Shown here one piece after another: positions 44,956-55,251 of a stretch of 60,629 nucleotides of DNA. Made by a program: the position numbers and the translations under genes. The DNA is from Burkholderiales bacterium (lineage in GTDB: Bacteria > Pseudomonadota > Gammaproteobacteria > Burkholderiales > Burkholderiaceae_C). The notes under the pieces are model-generated. The model had not been told where the DNA came from, searched no databases, and saw only the letters and a program-made list of their open reading frames with translations. Within the stretch, counting starts at the first letter, position 1, and every line of letters begins with the position of its first letter. The DNA lies in the NCBI GenBank assembly GCA_028868995.1, contig JAGWTH010000022.1:1-60629 (forward strand), written 5' to 3'.

Positions 44956-46802
44956 GGCTGCCTCTCGGAGATCAGATCCACGATTCGCTCCGCCGCGCGA
45001 TCCCACGTCCAAAGATGGGCCGCGTCCTGAGCAGCTCGAGCGCCGATTGCCCGCGCAGCATCCCGATGGTCGTACACCCAACGCATGAGAGTTCTCAAGT
45101 GCTCGTACGAGGGCTGTGCCCAGCGGAAACCCTCGTAGTACGGGCACTTCGCCACCGCAGGAATCAGCCCATCGATTTCCAGCGGGAGCGAATTGTCGCT
45201 GGTCATGAAATCAGTCTGCGAGCTCCAGTTGGTTGCGATCACGGGCAACCCACAGGCCATAGCCTCGAGTATGGGCATGCCCCAGCCCTCGCCACGTGTC
45301 GGCAACACGAAGCAGTCAGCTGAACGGTACAGCACGCCCAGCTCATAGTGCTGGAGGATTTGATTCTCCGCGATCACGACGCGACCGCCGTTGCTGCGCA
45401 GGCCGAGTTTTGCAATTTCAGTGCGAATGCTCACACCAGGATCGAAGTTGTTGGCCTTGCAAAGCAGCCGCACCGGTTCGCCGGCGCCGAACTCATCAGT
45501 GAATGCGCGCAGCAACACATCAGGAGCCTTCCGTTCGCCCCACTCGAACACTGATAGGAACGTGAACTCTTCGCCGGACCTTCTATTCCGGATGAACGGT
45601 GAAAAGTAGGCCGGGTCGATGCCCAGAGCGACCACGCGGATTGGAACCTCCACGCCTGAATCCCGGAAGGTCCGCTCGTTGAATGTGGAAGGCACCCAGA
45701 CCTCGTCCATCAAGTTCGCCTGACGAACCCATTCAGGAGGGAGGCCGTCAACTTCCAGCATCGTGAACCCCACCTTGTACCTGCCGGTGTTCTTGTGGAA
45801 CACGTCCCCCTGGGCATAGACCACCTGCACCGGGGCCTTGCCGAACGGGCGGGCGCGAACCATGTTGACCACGTACGAATCGGTATGCTCCGGCTCCGGA
45901 ACGGGAAACACGGTTCCGGGGCCGTAGACGTACTGGTAGCGCACCGAAACACCCAGATTGTCCAGTGACTGGACAAAGCTGCGTGACGAGCCCGCGTAGC
46001 CTGAGGGGAAGTTGATGATCGAATGCCAGTCGAGCGAGCGCGAATACCGGGTCTCTGCCAGCAACGCTCCCCACTTTCGCTTGAATGTCTGCTGGCTCGC
46101 CAAGAAGATGTCGCTGTGACTAACTTTGTTGATCTTGGTGCTGGAATTCTCCGAGTGGTGTACCCGGACGTCTCCGTACATCCCCACCTTCAGCCCGGCG
46201 AGCTTGGCGCGCAGGCAATAGTCGGTGTCTTCGAAGTAGGCGAAGAAATCCTCCGAAAGAAGACCGATCCGCTCGATCGTCGTGCGCTTGATGTAAGCGC
46301 AGGCGAACACCACGCTTTCGCAGTACTGCATCCCGGCATATTGGCCGATATCCACTTCACCTCCCGCGACTTGCTGCCCCCACATGGTGTCGAGCGGAAG
46401 GTAAGCTCCGCAATGCTGGAGGGTTCCGTCGTCGCGGACGATCTTGACGCCGGTGATACCGAGCTCGGGGTCGGCATGTGCCGCGCCAGCCAGGCGCTCC
46501 AACCAATCGGGCTCGATCAGTTCGACGTCGTTGTTCAGCAAAATGATGTCGGCTTGAGGATCCGCTGCACGAATGCCGATGTTGACTGCCTTGGCATAGC
46601 CGAGGTTCTTGCCGTTTTCGATCAACTTCACGCCCGGCACTGAATGCACGAATTCAGGCGTTCCGTCGTTGCTGCCGTTGTCCACCACGATGACCTGCAC
46701 GCCTCGCGGCAGCGCCTCCGGCTTCAAGGACGAGAGGCATCGGCGGGTGAGGCGGATGCCGTTCCACGTGAGGATCACAATGGCAATTTTCTCAGCGCGC
46801 AT
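44952..46802 (-). CDS. bifunctional glycosyltransferase (GT2 plus GT4 domains)
   Basis: 616 residues with two catalytic domains. N-terminal GT2 (1-250): IVILTWNGIRLTRRCLSSL, VDNGSNDGT and LLNNDVELIEPDWL (DxD-like), with FFAYFEDTDYC. C-terminal GT4 (300-616): SVFEWGERKAPDVLLRAF and LPTRGEGWGMPILEAMACGLP (E-x7-E). Such fused enzymes often polymerise a repeat in ABC-transporter-dependent O-antigens. Starts inside the end of the methyltransferase gene (11-base overlap). Confidence 0.88.
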   Translation of the reverse strand: MRAEKIAIVILTWNGIRLTRRCLSSLKPEALPRGVQVIVVDNGSNDGTPEFVHSVPGVKLIENGKNLGYAKAVNIGIRAADPQADIILLNNDVELIEPDWLERLAGAAHADPELGITGVKIVRDDGTLQHCGAYLPLDTMWGQQVAGGEVDIGQYAGMQYCESVVFACAYIKRTTIERIGLLSEDFFAYFEDTDYCLRAKLAGLKVGMYGDVRVHHSENSSTKINKVSHSDIFLASQQTFKRKWGALLAETRYSRSLDWHSIINFPSGYAGSSRSFVQSLDNLGVSVRYQYVYGPGTVFPVPEPEHTDSYVVNMVRARPFGKAPVQVVYAQGDVFHKNTGRYKVGFTMLEVDGLPPEWVRQANLMDEVWVPSTFNERTFRDSGVEVPIRVVALGIDPAYFSPFIRNRRSGEEFTFLSVFEWGERKAPDVLLRAFTDEFGAGEPVRLLCKANNFDPGVSIRTEIAKLGLRSNGGRVVIAENQILQHYELGVLYRSADCFVLPTRGEGWGMPILEAMACGLPVIATNWSSQTDFMTSDNSLPLEIDGLIPAVAKCPYYEGFRWAQPSYEHLRTLMRWVYDHRDAARAIGARAAQDAAHLWTWDRAAERIVDLISERQP

Positions 46803-48027
46803 CGTCACTGACCTGTAAATAGCTAACGGGGGCCGCGGCGCTCGCCTGCTCGGGCAGTTCCGCGAGCGCACGCATTAGCCGCACGGAGCGCAACTGCTCG
46901 AAGTCGGTGATGGGAGGAAGCGTATGCGCTGCCGGCGCTGTACCGGGTGCATTGGAGAATCGCTCGACCTGCCGCGCGAGCGATGGAAATCTCTTTAAGA
47001 CGGATGCCGCGGCAGCCTTCAGGAATGGAACGCGCCGAGCGGCCGCCTTGCCTGCACGAATGCCCGATCGAAGTCCAAGGCCGATGAGCGATCGCATGGC
47101 AGTCCCGAGCCGTCGCGACTGCGCACGTAGCCACAAAAGTGGGCTCAATGCCTTCCGCAATTGAGCGAGTTGGGAGGCATGCGTGGCTAGCAGCTCTGCT
47201 TGCTGCTGGTGAACGGCATCCATCCGCTGCATGGCATGCACGGTGCGGGTCAGCTCATGCTGCAACGTCTCGAAACGTCGGTGCAATTCGTCATCGTACC
47301 GCCGTGCCACCTGCGCCAGCGAGAGACCGACATCGCGTCCGAATGCCGCGTCGAAGTTGGCCATGAAGGCCGGCTCCGCCGCTTTCTGCGCCACTACAGC
47401 GTAGTCGGGACTGGTGCCGTTCAGAACGTCCAGGATGTCCAGGCGCGGCTTGGCGCGCAATGCGCCATCCTCATTCAGGCGCAGCAGCTTGGCGCGGGCG
47501 AAACCGGCATGCTCTACCGCAAAAACCAGGAGCGACGAATGAATCGGGCGCTGATGCGTCGGGTCGCGATAAAACGACGAAGCGCCGACGGTCAGGTTCT
47601 CGGAGTTCGGCGTTTCCAGGATAAGAAGACCACCCGGCCGGAGCACCCGGAGGGACTCCGTTATCACGGTCTGAACCTCCGCGAAGGTGATGTGCTCGAC
47701 GAAGTGGAACGCCGAAACCAGAATCTGACTTTCTGCGGGCAAAGTCCGCAGATATACGATGGCGTCGCCCCGCACGGCGGGCAGGTTGCGTGTGGTGCAG
47801 TCCGCGAGCATGCCGTCGTCTAAGTCGACGCCCACCGCACGCAATCCGGCGTCCTGCATGTGTTCGAGCCATTCCCCGCGGCCGCAGCCAAGGTCCACGG
47901 CATTGCCTGCCGGGTACGCCGAGGCAATCGCATTGAGAAGGGGGCGGTATGCCGACAGCCGGTTCTTGATAAGGTCACGCGAGCCGCGGAAGCGATCCTC
48001 GAACGCGCGGTAGAAGTTCTGGTTCAC
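46792..48027 (-). CDS. SAM-dependent methyltransferase with C-terminal coiled coil (WbdD-like)
   Basis: 411 residues. Class I methyltransferase domain (40-190): VDLGCGRGEWLEHMQ, VGVDLDDGML, SAFHFVEHI and LRPGGLLILETPN. It is followed by a long helical region (ARRYDDELHRRFETLQHELTR and on) that looks like a coiled coil. In WbdD systems a non-reducing-end methyltransferase stops chain growth and its coiled coil sets chain length. No kinase domain is seen here. Overlaps the acyltransferase gene by ATGA. Confidence 0.85.
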   Translation of the reverse strand: MNQNFYRAFEDRFRGSRDLIKNRLSAYRPLLNAIASAYPAGNAVDLGCGRGEWLEHMQDAGLRAVGVDLDDGMLADCTTRNLPAVRGDAIVYLRTLPAESQILVSAFHFVEHITFAEVQTVITESLRVLRPGGLLILETPNSENLTVGASSFYRDPTHQRPIHSSLLVFAVEHAGFARAKLLRLNEDGALRAKPRLDILDVLNGTSPDYAVVAQKAAEPAFMANFDAAFGRDVGLSLAQVARRYDDELHRRFETLQHELTRTVHAMQRMDAVHQQQAELLATHASQLAQLRKALSPLLWLRAQSRRLGTAMRSLIGLGLRSGIRAGKAAARRVPFLKAAAASVLKRFPSLARQVERFSNAPGTAPAAHTLPPITDFEQLRSVRLMRALAELPEQASAAAPVSYLQVSDDAR

Positions 48028-48527
48028 GTGATGGGTGGAGCGATGGTCTTGATCTTGCGGGCAGGAACACCTGCGTAGACGCTCATAGGTTCGATGTCTG
48101 AGACGACCACGGATCCAGCGGCTACGACAGCATGTTCACCTATCACACAGGGGCCTAAGACGGTCACGTTGGAGCCTATCCAGGCTCCTTTCCCGACCAC
48201 GATATCTCGACCTCCTTCGGGAACCGTCGTCTGCCTTTCGCGGCTGCGCTTATGGTAGTCGTGTGTTCCTGTCAAGAGCGACACGCCGTGGCCACAAAAA
48301 GCGTGGTCGTTCAGCGTCACTGATCCAGAACTGGTGTTTATGAGGGCGTCGTTGAGAACCACCCCTTCGCCAACATGCAGCCGCTCGCGGCTGCCGAACA
48401 CCCGCGGCACGTACATCAGCCGATGGGCAAGATGATCGTAAAAGGACTCGCCGGATAGCGTGGCGGTCGGATGCAGGCCGAGGAAAGCCCGGAGCCACTC
48501 ACGAAGCTTGCTGCTCAGGTTCGGCAT
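48024..48527 (-). CDS. left-handed beta-helix (hexapeptide) acyltransferase
   Basis: 167-residue O-acetyltransferase type of the LbH-MAT family. Hexapeptide turns are visible in VGEGVVLNDALINTSSGSVT, GKGAWIGSNVTVLGPCVIGE and HAVVAAGSVVVSDI, ending in VYAGVPARKI. HAFCGHGVSLLTGTHDYH holds the catalytic-type His. Likely acetylates a sugar of the polysaccharide. Overlaps the end of wzt by 29 bases. Confidence 0.9.
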   Translation of the reverse strand: MPNLSSKLREWLRAFLGLHPTATLSGESFYDHLAHRLMYVPRVFGSRERLHVGEGVVLNDALINTSSGSVTLNDHAFCGHGVSLLTGTHDYHKRSRERQTTVPEGGRDIVVGKGAWIGSNVTVLGPCVIGEHAVVAAGSVVVSDIEPMSVYAGVPARKIKTIAPPIT

Positions 48528-49755
48528 GGCGGGCGTGGCGGTCGACGCGCGGACGGGCGGGGAGGAAGGCAGATCCTACGAAGGGCGAATGCGACAGGTT
48601 CACGACCTGGAAGACAAGAGCCAGATCGAGCCATTCAAAGTTGCGGCTCAGGTGGCTGGCAGTATCGGCGATGGCCGTGGACACTGAATAGGTGCCCTCG
48701 CCCAAATCTGCTTCGAAGGTGAAAGCGTAAGTCAGAACCTCTCCGGCAAGTACGCCGGTAGCCACGCAGTCCAGGTGCTCGGTATTCGTACCGAACATCG
48801 GCTGGCCGAGACGATCTTTGATCACGTATCCGAGCACCATCCGATCCAGCGGGGCGCGCACATCCACTTGGATCTGCAGGGTCACGGTCTCTCCCACTTC
48901 GACGCGCTCGACGTGCTCGCCGTTGCGATTGAGGAGCTTGATGTCCACGACCGTGGCCTCTCCCGTGCCAGATATGGTCTGCATGCCCGCGGACGTCATG
49001 TGCTGCCGGACAGTTTGGCGTTCCTTGCGTTCCGCAAGCATCGCGTTGTAGTAATCCATCACTGCCTGCGGGGTGCCCTCCATCGCCAGCCCACCGCCAT
49101 CCAGCAGAATGGCGCGGTCGCATAGGGCCTGAATCGCAACGGCGTCGTGGCTGACGATAAGCAACGTTGTCCCTTGCTGCGCAAAGTCGCGGATCCGATC
49201 CATGCTCTTGTGCTGGAAATACGTGTCCCCCACGGACAACGCCTCGTCCACGATCAGCACGTCAGGGCGAACGGCCGTGGCCACGCTGAAGGCGAGCCGC
49301 ACCTGCATCCCGCTCGAGTAGATGCGCACTGGTTCGTCGATGTAGCTGCCGATCTCTGCAAAGGCCTCGATCGCGGGCATGAGGGCATCGATCCGCTGCA
49401 CGGTGTGCCCCAGGAGCTGTCCTGCCATGTAGGCGTTCTGTCTGCCGCTGAAATCCGGATGGAAGCCCATCCCCAGCTCCAAAAGCGCCGCGACCCGGCC
49501 GTCGATACTCACTGTGCCGGTGGTTGGTTGGGTGGTGCCGGTAATCATCTTCAGCAGCGTGCTCTTGCCGGCACCATTGATGCCCACGATACCCACCGCT
49601 TCACCGGGACGCACCGTGAAGCTAACGTCCTGCAGCACCCATTTCAGGTCGTGCCGGACTTTTTTCCCGGGCAGTAGCCATTCCGCCAGGCGGGCCCAGC
49701 GAGTCGGGTACTGCTTGTAGGCTTTCCCCAGCTGCGAAACGTGGATCGTGCCCAT
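48499..49755 (-). CDS. wzt: polysaccharide ABC transporter ATP-binding protein Wzt with C-terminal domain
   Basis: ATPase of the O-antigen exporter. Nucleotide-binding domain: Walker A GINGAGKST (58-66), signature YSSGMQVRLAFSVAT, Walker B DVLIVDEAL. At 418 residues it has about 170 residues beyond the ATPase, an immunoglobulin-like C-terminal region (VDIKLLNRNGEHVERVEVGE) as in Wzt proteins that recognise the capped chain end before export. This pairs with the WbdD-like methyltransferase. Shares one base with the wzm stop (TGATG). Confidence 0.93.
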   Translation of the reverse strand: MGTIHVSQLGKAYKQYPTRWARLAEWLLPGKKVRHDLKWVLQDVSFTVRPGEAVGIVGINGAGKSTLLKMITGTTQPTTGTVSIDGRVAALLELGMGFHPDFSGRQNAYMAGQLLGHTVQRIDALMPAIEAFAEIGSYIDEPVRIYSSGMQVRLAFSVATAVRPDVLIVDEALSVGDTYFQHKSMDRIRDFAQQGTTLLIVSHDAVAIQALCDRAILLDGGGLAMEGTPQAVMDYYNAMLAERKERQTVRQHMTSAGMQTISGTGEATVVDIKLLNRNGEHVERVEVGETVTLQIQVDVRAPLDRMVLGYVIKDRLGQPMFGTNTEHLDCVATGVLAGEVLTYAFTFEADLGEGTYSVSTAIADTASHLSRNFEWLDLALVFQVVNLSHSPFVGSAFLPARPRVDRHARHAEPEQQAS

Positions 49756-50540
49756 CAGAGTTCGTCCACCATCTCGCCGGAGCGTTTACGGAACAACCGC
49801 GCGGCAAATATACACAGGAGAACGGCCACGACGGCTACAGCGCCTAGCGACTCCCAGTCTGGCCAGTTGCCACTCACCAATATGGTTTGGTAGGCGGTCG
49901 TCAGGTGCGTCAGCGGATTGAGTTCGAGCAGCGGGCGCAGGCGCGCGGGCAAGATGCTGGGCGAGTACACGATCGGCGTCAGCCAGAACCAGAACTGCAA
50001 AACGATGCCATAGAGCTGCCCTACGTCGCGGAAGAACACGTTCAGAACGCCGAGGCTGATGCCCAATCCAATTGCAAAGACAACATGGATCGCCAGCACC
50101 GGCAGCAAGGCGATGTACGCAAGACCCGGGAAATTCCCCGTCAGGACAAGAAACCCGGTGAAAAGTCCGAAGACGATGGCGAAATTCAAACATGCCGTAG
50201 CCACCACGGACACCGGCAGAGTGAGACGCGGGAAGTTGAGTTTTTTCAGCAGGTTGGCATTGTCCAGGAAGACGCCCTGGGCGCGTATCGTGATTTCCGA
50301 GAACAGCCCCCAGGTGAGCACGCCCGCGCAGAGGTAGATGCTGTAGGCGAACGTCGAATTTGTCCCGGGGAGACGGGCACGCATCACCTGAGAGAAGACG
50401 ACCGTGTAGACCAGGATCATGGCCAGGGGATTGAGCACTGTCCACGCTGCCCCCAACAGTGAATTGCGGTACCGGAGCTGGAATTCCCGCCTCACGGTGC
50501 CGAGGACGAAACCTCGATAGGCCCATAGGGCTTGCAGCAT
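49755..50540 (-). CDS. wzm: polysaccharide ABC transporter permease Wzm
   Basis: ABC-2 type permease, 261 residues, about six membrane helices. The N-terminus FRREFQLRYRNSLLG-like (RREFQLRYRNSLLGAAWTVL) with LNPLAMILVYTVVFSQVM is diagnostic for the Wzm/TagG family, and VLNVFFRDVGQL lies near the C-terminal half. Forms the exporter with Wzt. It is the first gene of the long minus-strand run that follows manC by 173 bases. Confidence 0.94.
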   Translation of the reverse strand: MLQALWAYRGFVLGTVRREFQLRYRNSLLGAAWTVLNPLAMILVYTVVFSQVMRARLPGTNSTFAYSIYLCAGVLTWGLFSEITIRAQGVFLDNANLLKKLNFPRLTLPVSVVATACLNFAIVFGLFTGFLVLTGNFPGLAYIALLPVLAIHVVFAIGLGISLGVLNVFFRDVGQLYGIVLQFWFWLTPIVYSPSILPARLRPLLELNPLTHLTTAYQTILVSGNWPDWESLGAVAVVAVLLCIFAARLFRKRSGEMVDEL

Positions 50541-50713
50541 CTCAGGGTTGTCTGGTTGCGCCCCGACCCGGCGGTGCCATCCAAGTTGGGATGGTTCACG
50601 CGTCTGGTGGCGGAGCGATTACTGATAGATTGTCAAACAGGGCAATTCGGCCGCCCCGGGGTCGTGCAAAGTGGCCCGGAACCCGCTGCCGGGCGCCTTG
50701 CGCCCGCGTAGTA

Positions 50714-52132
50714 TTACACACGTCCGTAGCTGTCGGCGAGACGGACGATGTCGTCCTCCCCGAGATAGCCGCCGCACTGTACCTCGATCAACACCAATTC
50801 TTCGGTGCCGATGTTGGACAGGCGGTGCTTTTCCTTCGCCGGGATGTAGCGGTACTGGCCCGGGCTGGCCTTGAATTCCTGGTCGCCCACCTGGATCAAC
50901 CCGAGCCCCTGCACCACCACCCAGTGCTCCGCGCGCTGGTGGTGATATTGCAGCGACAGGCTCTCCCCGGGCTTTACCGTGATCCGCTTGACCTTGTAGC
51001 CGGGATCCTCCTTCAGTGTGGCGTACGTGCCCCACGGCCGGCGCACCCGCGCCGGCAGCTGCGTGCTTTCGTGTCCGCGCGAGCGCAGTGTGTCGACTAC
51101 CGCGCGCATGTTGTGGGCAGCGCCTTTGCGGGCCACCAGCAGCGCATCCGGAGTGTCGACGATCACGAGATCCGTCACGCCCACTGTGGCCACGACTTTC
51201 GGCTGGTGGCTGTCGACCTGCACGTGCGTCCCGTGGGTTTCGAGCGCCACGACGTCGCCGACCAGGGTGTTCCCGCTGGCGTCCGCTTGGTGCGCATCGG
51301 CCACCGCCGGCCAGGAACCCACGTCGCTCCAGCCGAACTTCGCCGGGATCACGCTGACGTTCGCGGCCTTTTCCATTACCGCATAGTCGATGCTGATGTC
51401 CGGCTGCAGGCTGAAGGTGTGCGTCTCAAAGCGGGTGATCTCCGCCATCGTCTTGCTGGCCTTTATCGCGGCGCGCGCGGCCTCGAGCACTTGGGGCGCA
51501 TGCTTGTCCATGGCCTTGAGCATGGTTGCTGCCGTGAAGCAGAACATCCCGCTGTTCCAGTAGTAGCGCCCGGTCGCCAGGTAGGACTGCGCCGTGGCTA
51601 GGTCCGGCTTCTCCACGAAGCGCAGCACCGGCTGGCATTTTCGGGAGATGCGCTCCACCTCGATGTACCCGAAGCCCGTGTCCGGCGCCGTGGGCTGGAT
51701 GCCAAAAACCACCAGCTGGCCTTTCTGGGCCACAAGGGCAGCTTCCATCGCGCAGGCGACGAACGCCTTGACATCCGGGATCAGGTGGTCCGCCGGCAGC
51801 ACGATCATGACCGTGTCGGGGCCGTGAAGCTTCTCGCATTGCAAGGCGGCCAGCGCGATCGCCGGGGCGGTATTACGCCCTTTCGGTTCCAGCAGGTAGT
51901 GGGTCGTGGGCGGATCGTCCAGCTCTTCGATCACTTCCTTGCTCAGGAAAAGATAGTCCTCATTGGTGATCAGGAGCAGCTCGTCGGTGCCGCAGTCCTG
52001 CGCGCGCGCGATCGCCTGCGCCAGCAAGGACGAGCCCCCCAGCTTCATGAAGGGTTTGGGGAAGCCCTGGCGCGAGGCGGGCCAGAGGCGGGTGCCGGCG
52101 CCCCCCGAGAGCACCACCGGTACAAGTTTCAT
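50714..52132 (-). CDS. manC: mannose-1-phosphate guanylyltransferase/mannose-6-phosphate isomerase
   Basis: Bifunctional type II enzyme (AlgA/WbpW/ManC), 472 residues. N-terminal nucleotidyltransferase: VVLSGGAGTRLWPASR (7-22), then VEKP and a GMFCFTAATML stretch. C-terminal cupin isomerase: RPWGTY, VKPGESLSLQYHHQRAEHWVVV. Supplies mannose-6-P and GDP-mannose for gmd. A phosphomannomutase gene is not in the window. Divergent from the WecA-family gene. Confidence 0.96.
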   Translation of the reverse strand: MKLVPVVLSGGAGTRLWPASRQGFPKPFMKLGGSSLLAQAIARAQDCGTDELLLITNEDYLFLSKEVIEELDDPPTTHYLLEPKGRNTAPAIALAALQCEKLHGPDTVMIVLPADHLIPDVKAFVACAMEAALVAQKGQLVVFGIQPTAPDTGFGYIEVERISRKCQPVLRFVEKPDLATAQSYLATGRYYWNSGMFCFTAATMLKAMDKHAPQVLEAARAAIKASKTMAEITRFETHTFSLQPDISIDYAVMEKAANVSVIPAKFGWSDVGSWPAVADAHQADASGNTLVGDVVALETHGTHVQVDSHQPKVVATVGVTDLVIVDTPDALLVARKGAAHNMRAVVDTLRSRGHESTQLPARVRRPWGTYATLKEDPGYKVKRITVKPGESLSLQYHHQRAEHWVVVQGLGLIQVGDQEFKASPGQYRYIPAKEKHRLSNIGTEELVLIEVQCGGYLGEDDIVRLADSYGRV

Positions 52133-52462
52133 GCGGGTTACCCCTCTCTTTCCTTCGGGGGATTTTATCGCCTGGGATGAGAGAGACTCTCGCCGTTGCC
52201 GTGGAAACCGTGGTGCAAGTGCTGCACTCCTGGGAGCCGTTTGCGCAGCGCCGCGATCAGCGGCCCGGTGTCAATTGCGATGTTGTGATGATTGTTCAGA
52301 TTTTGCGTGCAATCGTATCGGTGGCAACTCGTGGCTGGCGTACAGACGGAGTAGCCAGCGTCCTGGCTGGCCTGCCTCTTGCGGCGCATTTTGAAGCCCC
52401 CGGGAGCCGGTTTCGCCGTTGATGAGAAAATAGGCGGCAGGGAGAGAACAAGGTTTGACGGA
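52133..52462. promoter_or_regulatory. 330-base divergent intergenic region, manC / WecA-family gene
   Basis: No convincing gene. It is less GC-rich than its surroundings around 52,280-52,330 (ATTGTTCAGATTTTGCGTGC), as expected for promoters of the two divergent genes. GGCGGCAG (52433-52440) is one base off the ops core GGCGGTAG of RfaH-regulated operons but lacks the rest. A 74-codon frame on the minus strand (52165-52389) and an 81-codon frame on the plus strand resemble nothing I know. They could be remnants. Confidence 0.4.
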
Positions 52463-53590
52463 ATGCTGATCCTGCTGATCCTGAGTGCGCTGCTGTCCGT
52501 CGTGGGCTGCGCCGCCCTGCTGCGCGCGGGGCAGGAGAGCTCGCGCCGCTATTGGCAGCTCACCGACGTGCCCCAGCGCTTCCACATCGGCCACGTCCCG
52601 CGCCTGGGTGGCGCCGCCATGCTGGCGGCCTGTCTCGCCGGCTGGCTATGGATGGTGCTGTCGGAGCCCCTCTTCCACGTCGCCAACAGCATTGCCATTC
52701 CCTGGCGCGATGCGCTGGGCTACTGCGCCGTCGCGGCCATCGCCGCCGTGACCGGCCTGCTCGAGGATCTCACCCACAGCGTCAAGCCGCGCTGGCGCAT
52801 GCTGGGCACCGGCCTGGCGGCCCTGGCGGCCTGGGCCCTGTTCGGCATCGCGGTGCCGCGTGTGGACATCCCCGGCCTGCAGCATCTCTTCACCGCCATG
52901 CCCTGGCTGGGCGTCGCGCTGGCGCTGTTCGCCGTCGCCGGCCTGCCGCATTCGATCAACATCATCGACGGCTACAACGGCCTGGCCGGCATCCTCACCC
53001 TGATCTGCTGCGTGGCCATCGCCTACGTGGCGCTGGCGGTCGGCGACCGTGAGCTGGCCGGCGTCATGGTGGTCCTGGCCGGCGCCACCATCGGCTTCCT
53101 GCTGTGGAACTACCCCCACGGCCTGATCTTCGCCGGCGACGGCGGCGCCTACCTGTGGGGCGGGGTCATCGCCCTGAGCACCGTGCAGCTGGTCCAGCGC
53201 CATCCCCAGGTGTCGCCCTGGTTTCCGGTGCTGCTGCTCGCCTACCCGATCTGGGAGACGATCTTCTCCATCTGGCGCAAGCGCACCATGGGCCGCTCGC
53301 CCGGCCTGCCGGACGGCCTGCACCTGCACCACCTGATCTTCCGGCGGGTGGTGCGTCATGTCTTCCACGACGACGAGGCGCGGCGCATGCTGATGCGCAA
53401 CAACCGCACCTCGCCCTACCTGCTGGCCTTCGTGGTCGTCAGCGCCATCCCGGCGATGCTGTTCTGGCGCAGCACCCCGCTGCTGATCACGTTCTGCGGG
53501 CTGTTCGTCGTGACCTACCTGTGGGCCTACTACAGCATCGTGCGTTTCCGCACCCGCCGCTGGCACCGCTTCCTGGCGTCGCGCCGCTGA
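52463..53590 (+). CDS. WecA/MraY-family polyprenyl-phosphate sugar-1-phosphate transferase
   Basis: Initiating enzyme that would place a sugar-1-phosphate on undecaprenyl phosphate to start the polysaccharide. 375 residues with about ten membrane helices. Family motifs: DVPQRFHIGHVPRLGGAAM near the N-terminus, GLLEDLTHSVKP (Asp-rich Mg site), SINIIDGYNGLAG, GDGGAYLWGG, and LPDGLHLHHLIFRR (HxHH-type loop). Similar in role to WecA or WbpL. ATG 52463 chosen as it starts the first helix; the open frame upstream adds a hydrophilic stretch unlike the family. Confidence 0.92.
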   Translation: MLILLILSALLSVVGCAALLRAGQESSRRYWQLTDVPQRFHIGHVPRLGGAAMLAACLAGWLWMVLSEPLFHVANSIAIPWRDALGYCAVAAIAAVTGLLEDLTHSVKPRWRMLGTGLAALAAWALFGIAVPRVDIPGLQHLFTAMPWLGVALALFAVAGLPHSINIIDGYNGLAGILTLICCVAIAYVALAVGDRELAGVMVVLAGATIGFLLWNYPHGLIFAGDGGAYLWGGVIALSTVQLVQRHPQVSPWFPVLLLAYPIWETIFSIWRKRTMGRSPGLPDGLHLHHLIFRRVVRHVFHDDEARRMLMRNNRTSPYLLAFVVVSAIPAMLFWRSTPLLITFCGLFVVTYLWAYYSIVRFRTRRWHRFLASRR

Positions 53591-54547
<957 letters not shown>

Positions 54548-54549
54548 CC

Positions 54550-55251
54550 ATGCGCCTGTTGTTGGTCGAAGACGACGTGATGGTGGCCAGCGGCATCAAG
54601 CTGGGGCTCACCAATGCCGGCTACGCGGTCGACTGGGTCGGCAGCGGCGAGCGCGCCGAGGAGGTGCTGCGCACCGAGGTGTTCGACGCCGCCATCATCG
54701 ACATCGGGCTGCCCCAGATGGACGGCCTGGAGCTGACGCGCCGGCTGCGCCGCCCCGAGATGGCGAGCCAGAACACGCCGGTGCTGATCCTCACCGCGCG
54801 CGACGCCCTGCACGACCGGGTGCAGGGCCTGGACCTGGGCGCGGACGACTACATGATCAAGCCCTTCGAGCTGCCCGAGCTGCTGGCGCGCCTGCGCGCG
54901 CTGCTGCGCCGCTCGCAGGCCGCCACCTCCGCGGTCCTGAGCTTCGGCCCGATCGAGCTGGACACGGCCAACCGCCGCGCCGCGGCCCAGCGCAACGGCC
55001 AGTCCGTGCCGCTGGAGCTGGGCCCGCGCGAATGGACGGTGATGGAATACCTCCTGATCAACGCCCCCAAGCCCGCCAGCAAGGAAAAGCTGCTGCAGGC
55101 CCTGACCGGCTGGGACAAGGAGATCACGCCCAACGCCGTGGAGGTCTACATCTCCCGGCTGCGCGGCAAGCTGGAGCCCTACGGCGTGGCGCTGCGCTCG
55201 ATCCGCGGTTTCGGCTACCGCCTCGAGCTGCGCGCGGCCGAAGGCGAGTGA
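54550..55251 (+). CDS. OmpR/PhoB-family response regulator (TctD/QseB-like)
   Basis: 233 residues. Receiver (1-115): LLLVEDDVMVASG, phosphoacceptor Asp51 in IIDIGLPQMDG, LTARD and a Lys in YMIKPFELPELL. C-terminal winged helix (130-228): LELGPREWTVMEYLL and VEVYISRLRGKL, with IRGFGYRLE. Starts two bases after argB and is coupled by GTGA to the kinase gene. Target genes unknown. Confidence 0.93.
   Translation: MRLLLVEDDVMVASGIKLGLTNAGYAVDWVGSGERAEEVLRTEVFDAAIIDIGLPQMDGLELTRRLRRPEMASQNTPVLILTARDALHDRVQGLDLGADDYMIKPFELPELLARLRALLRRSQAATSAVLSFGPIELDTANRRAAAQRNGQSVPLELGPREWTVMEYLLINAPKPASKEKLLQALTGWDKEITPNAVEVYISRLRGKLEPYGVALRSIRGFGYRLELRAAEGE

Noticed and set aside
52165..52389. 74-codon minus-strand frame between manC and the WecA-family gene
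   Set aside because: No recognisable motif, no ribosome site and no family resemblance; kept only as a note in the intergenic entry.
52433..52440. ops/JUMPStart-like GGCGGCAG before the WecA-family gene
   Set aside because: One mismatch in the eight-base core and none of the flanking ops bases; too weak to claim RfaH-type regulation.
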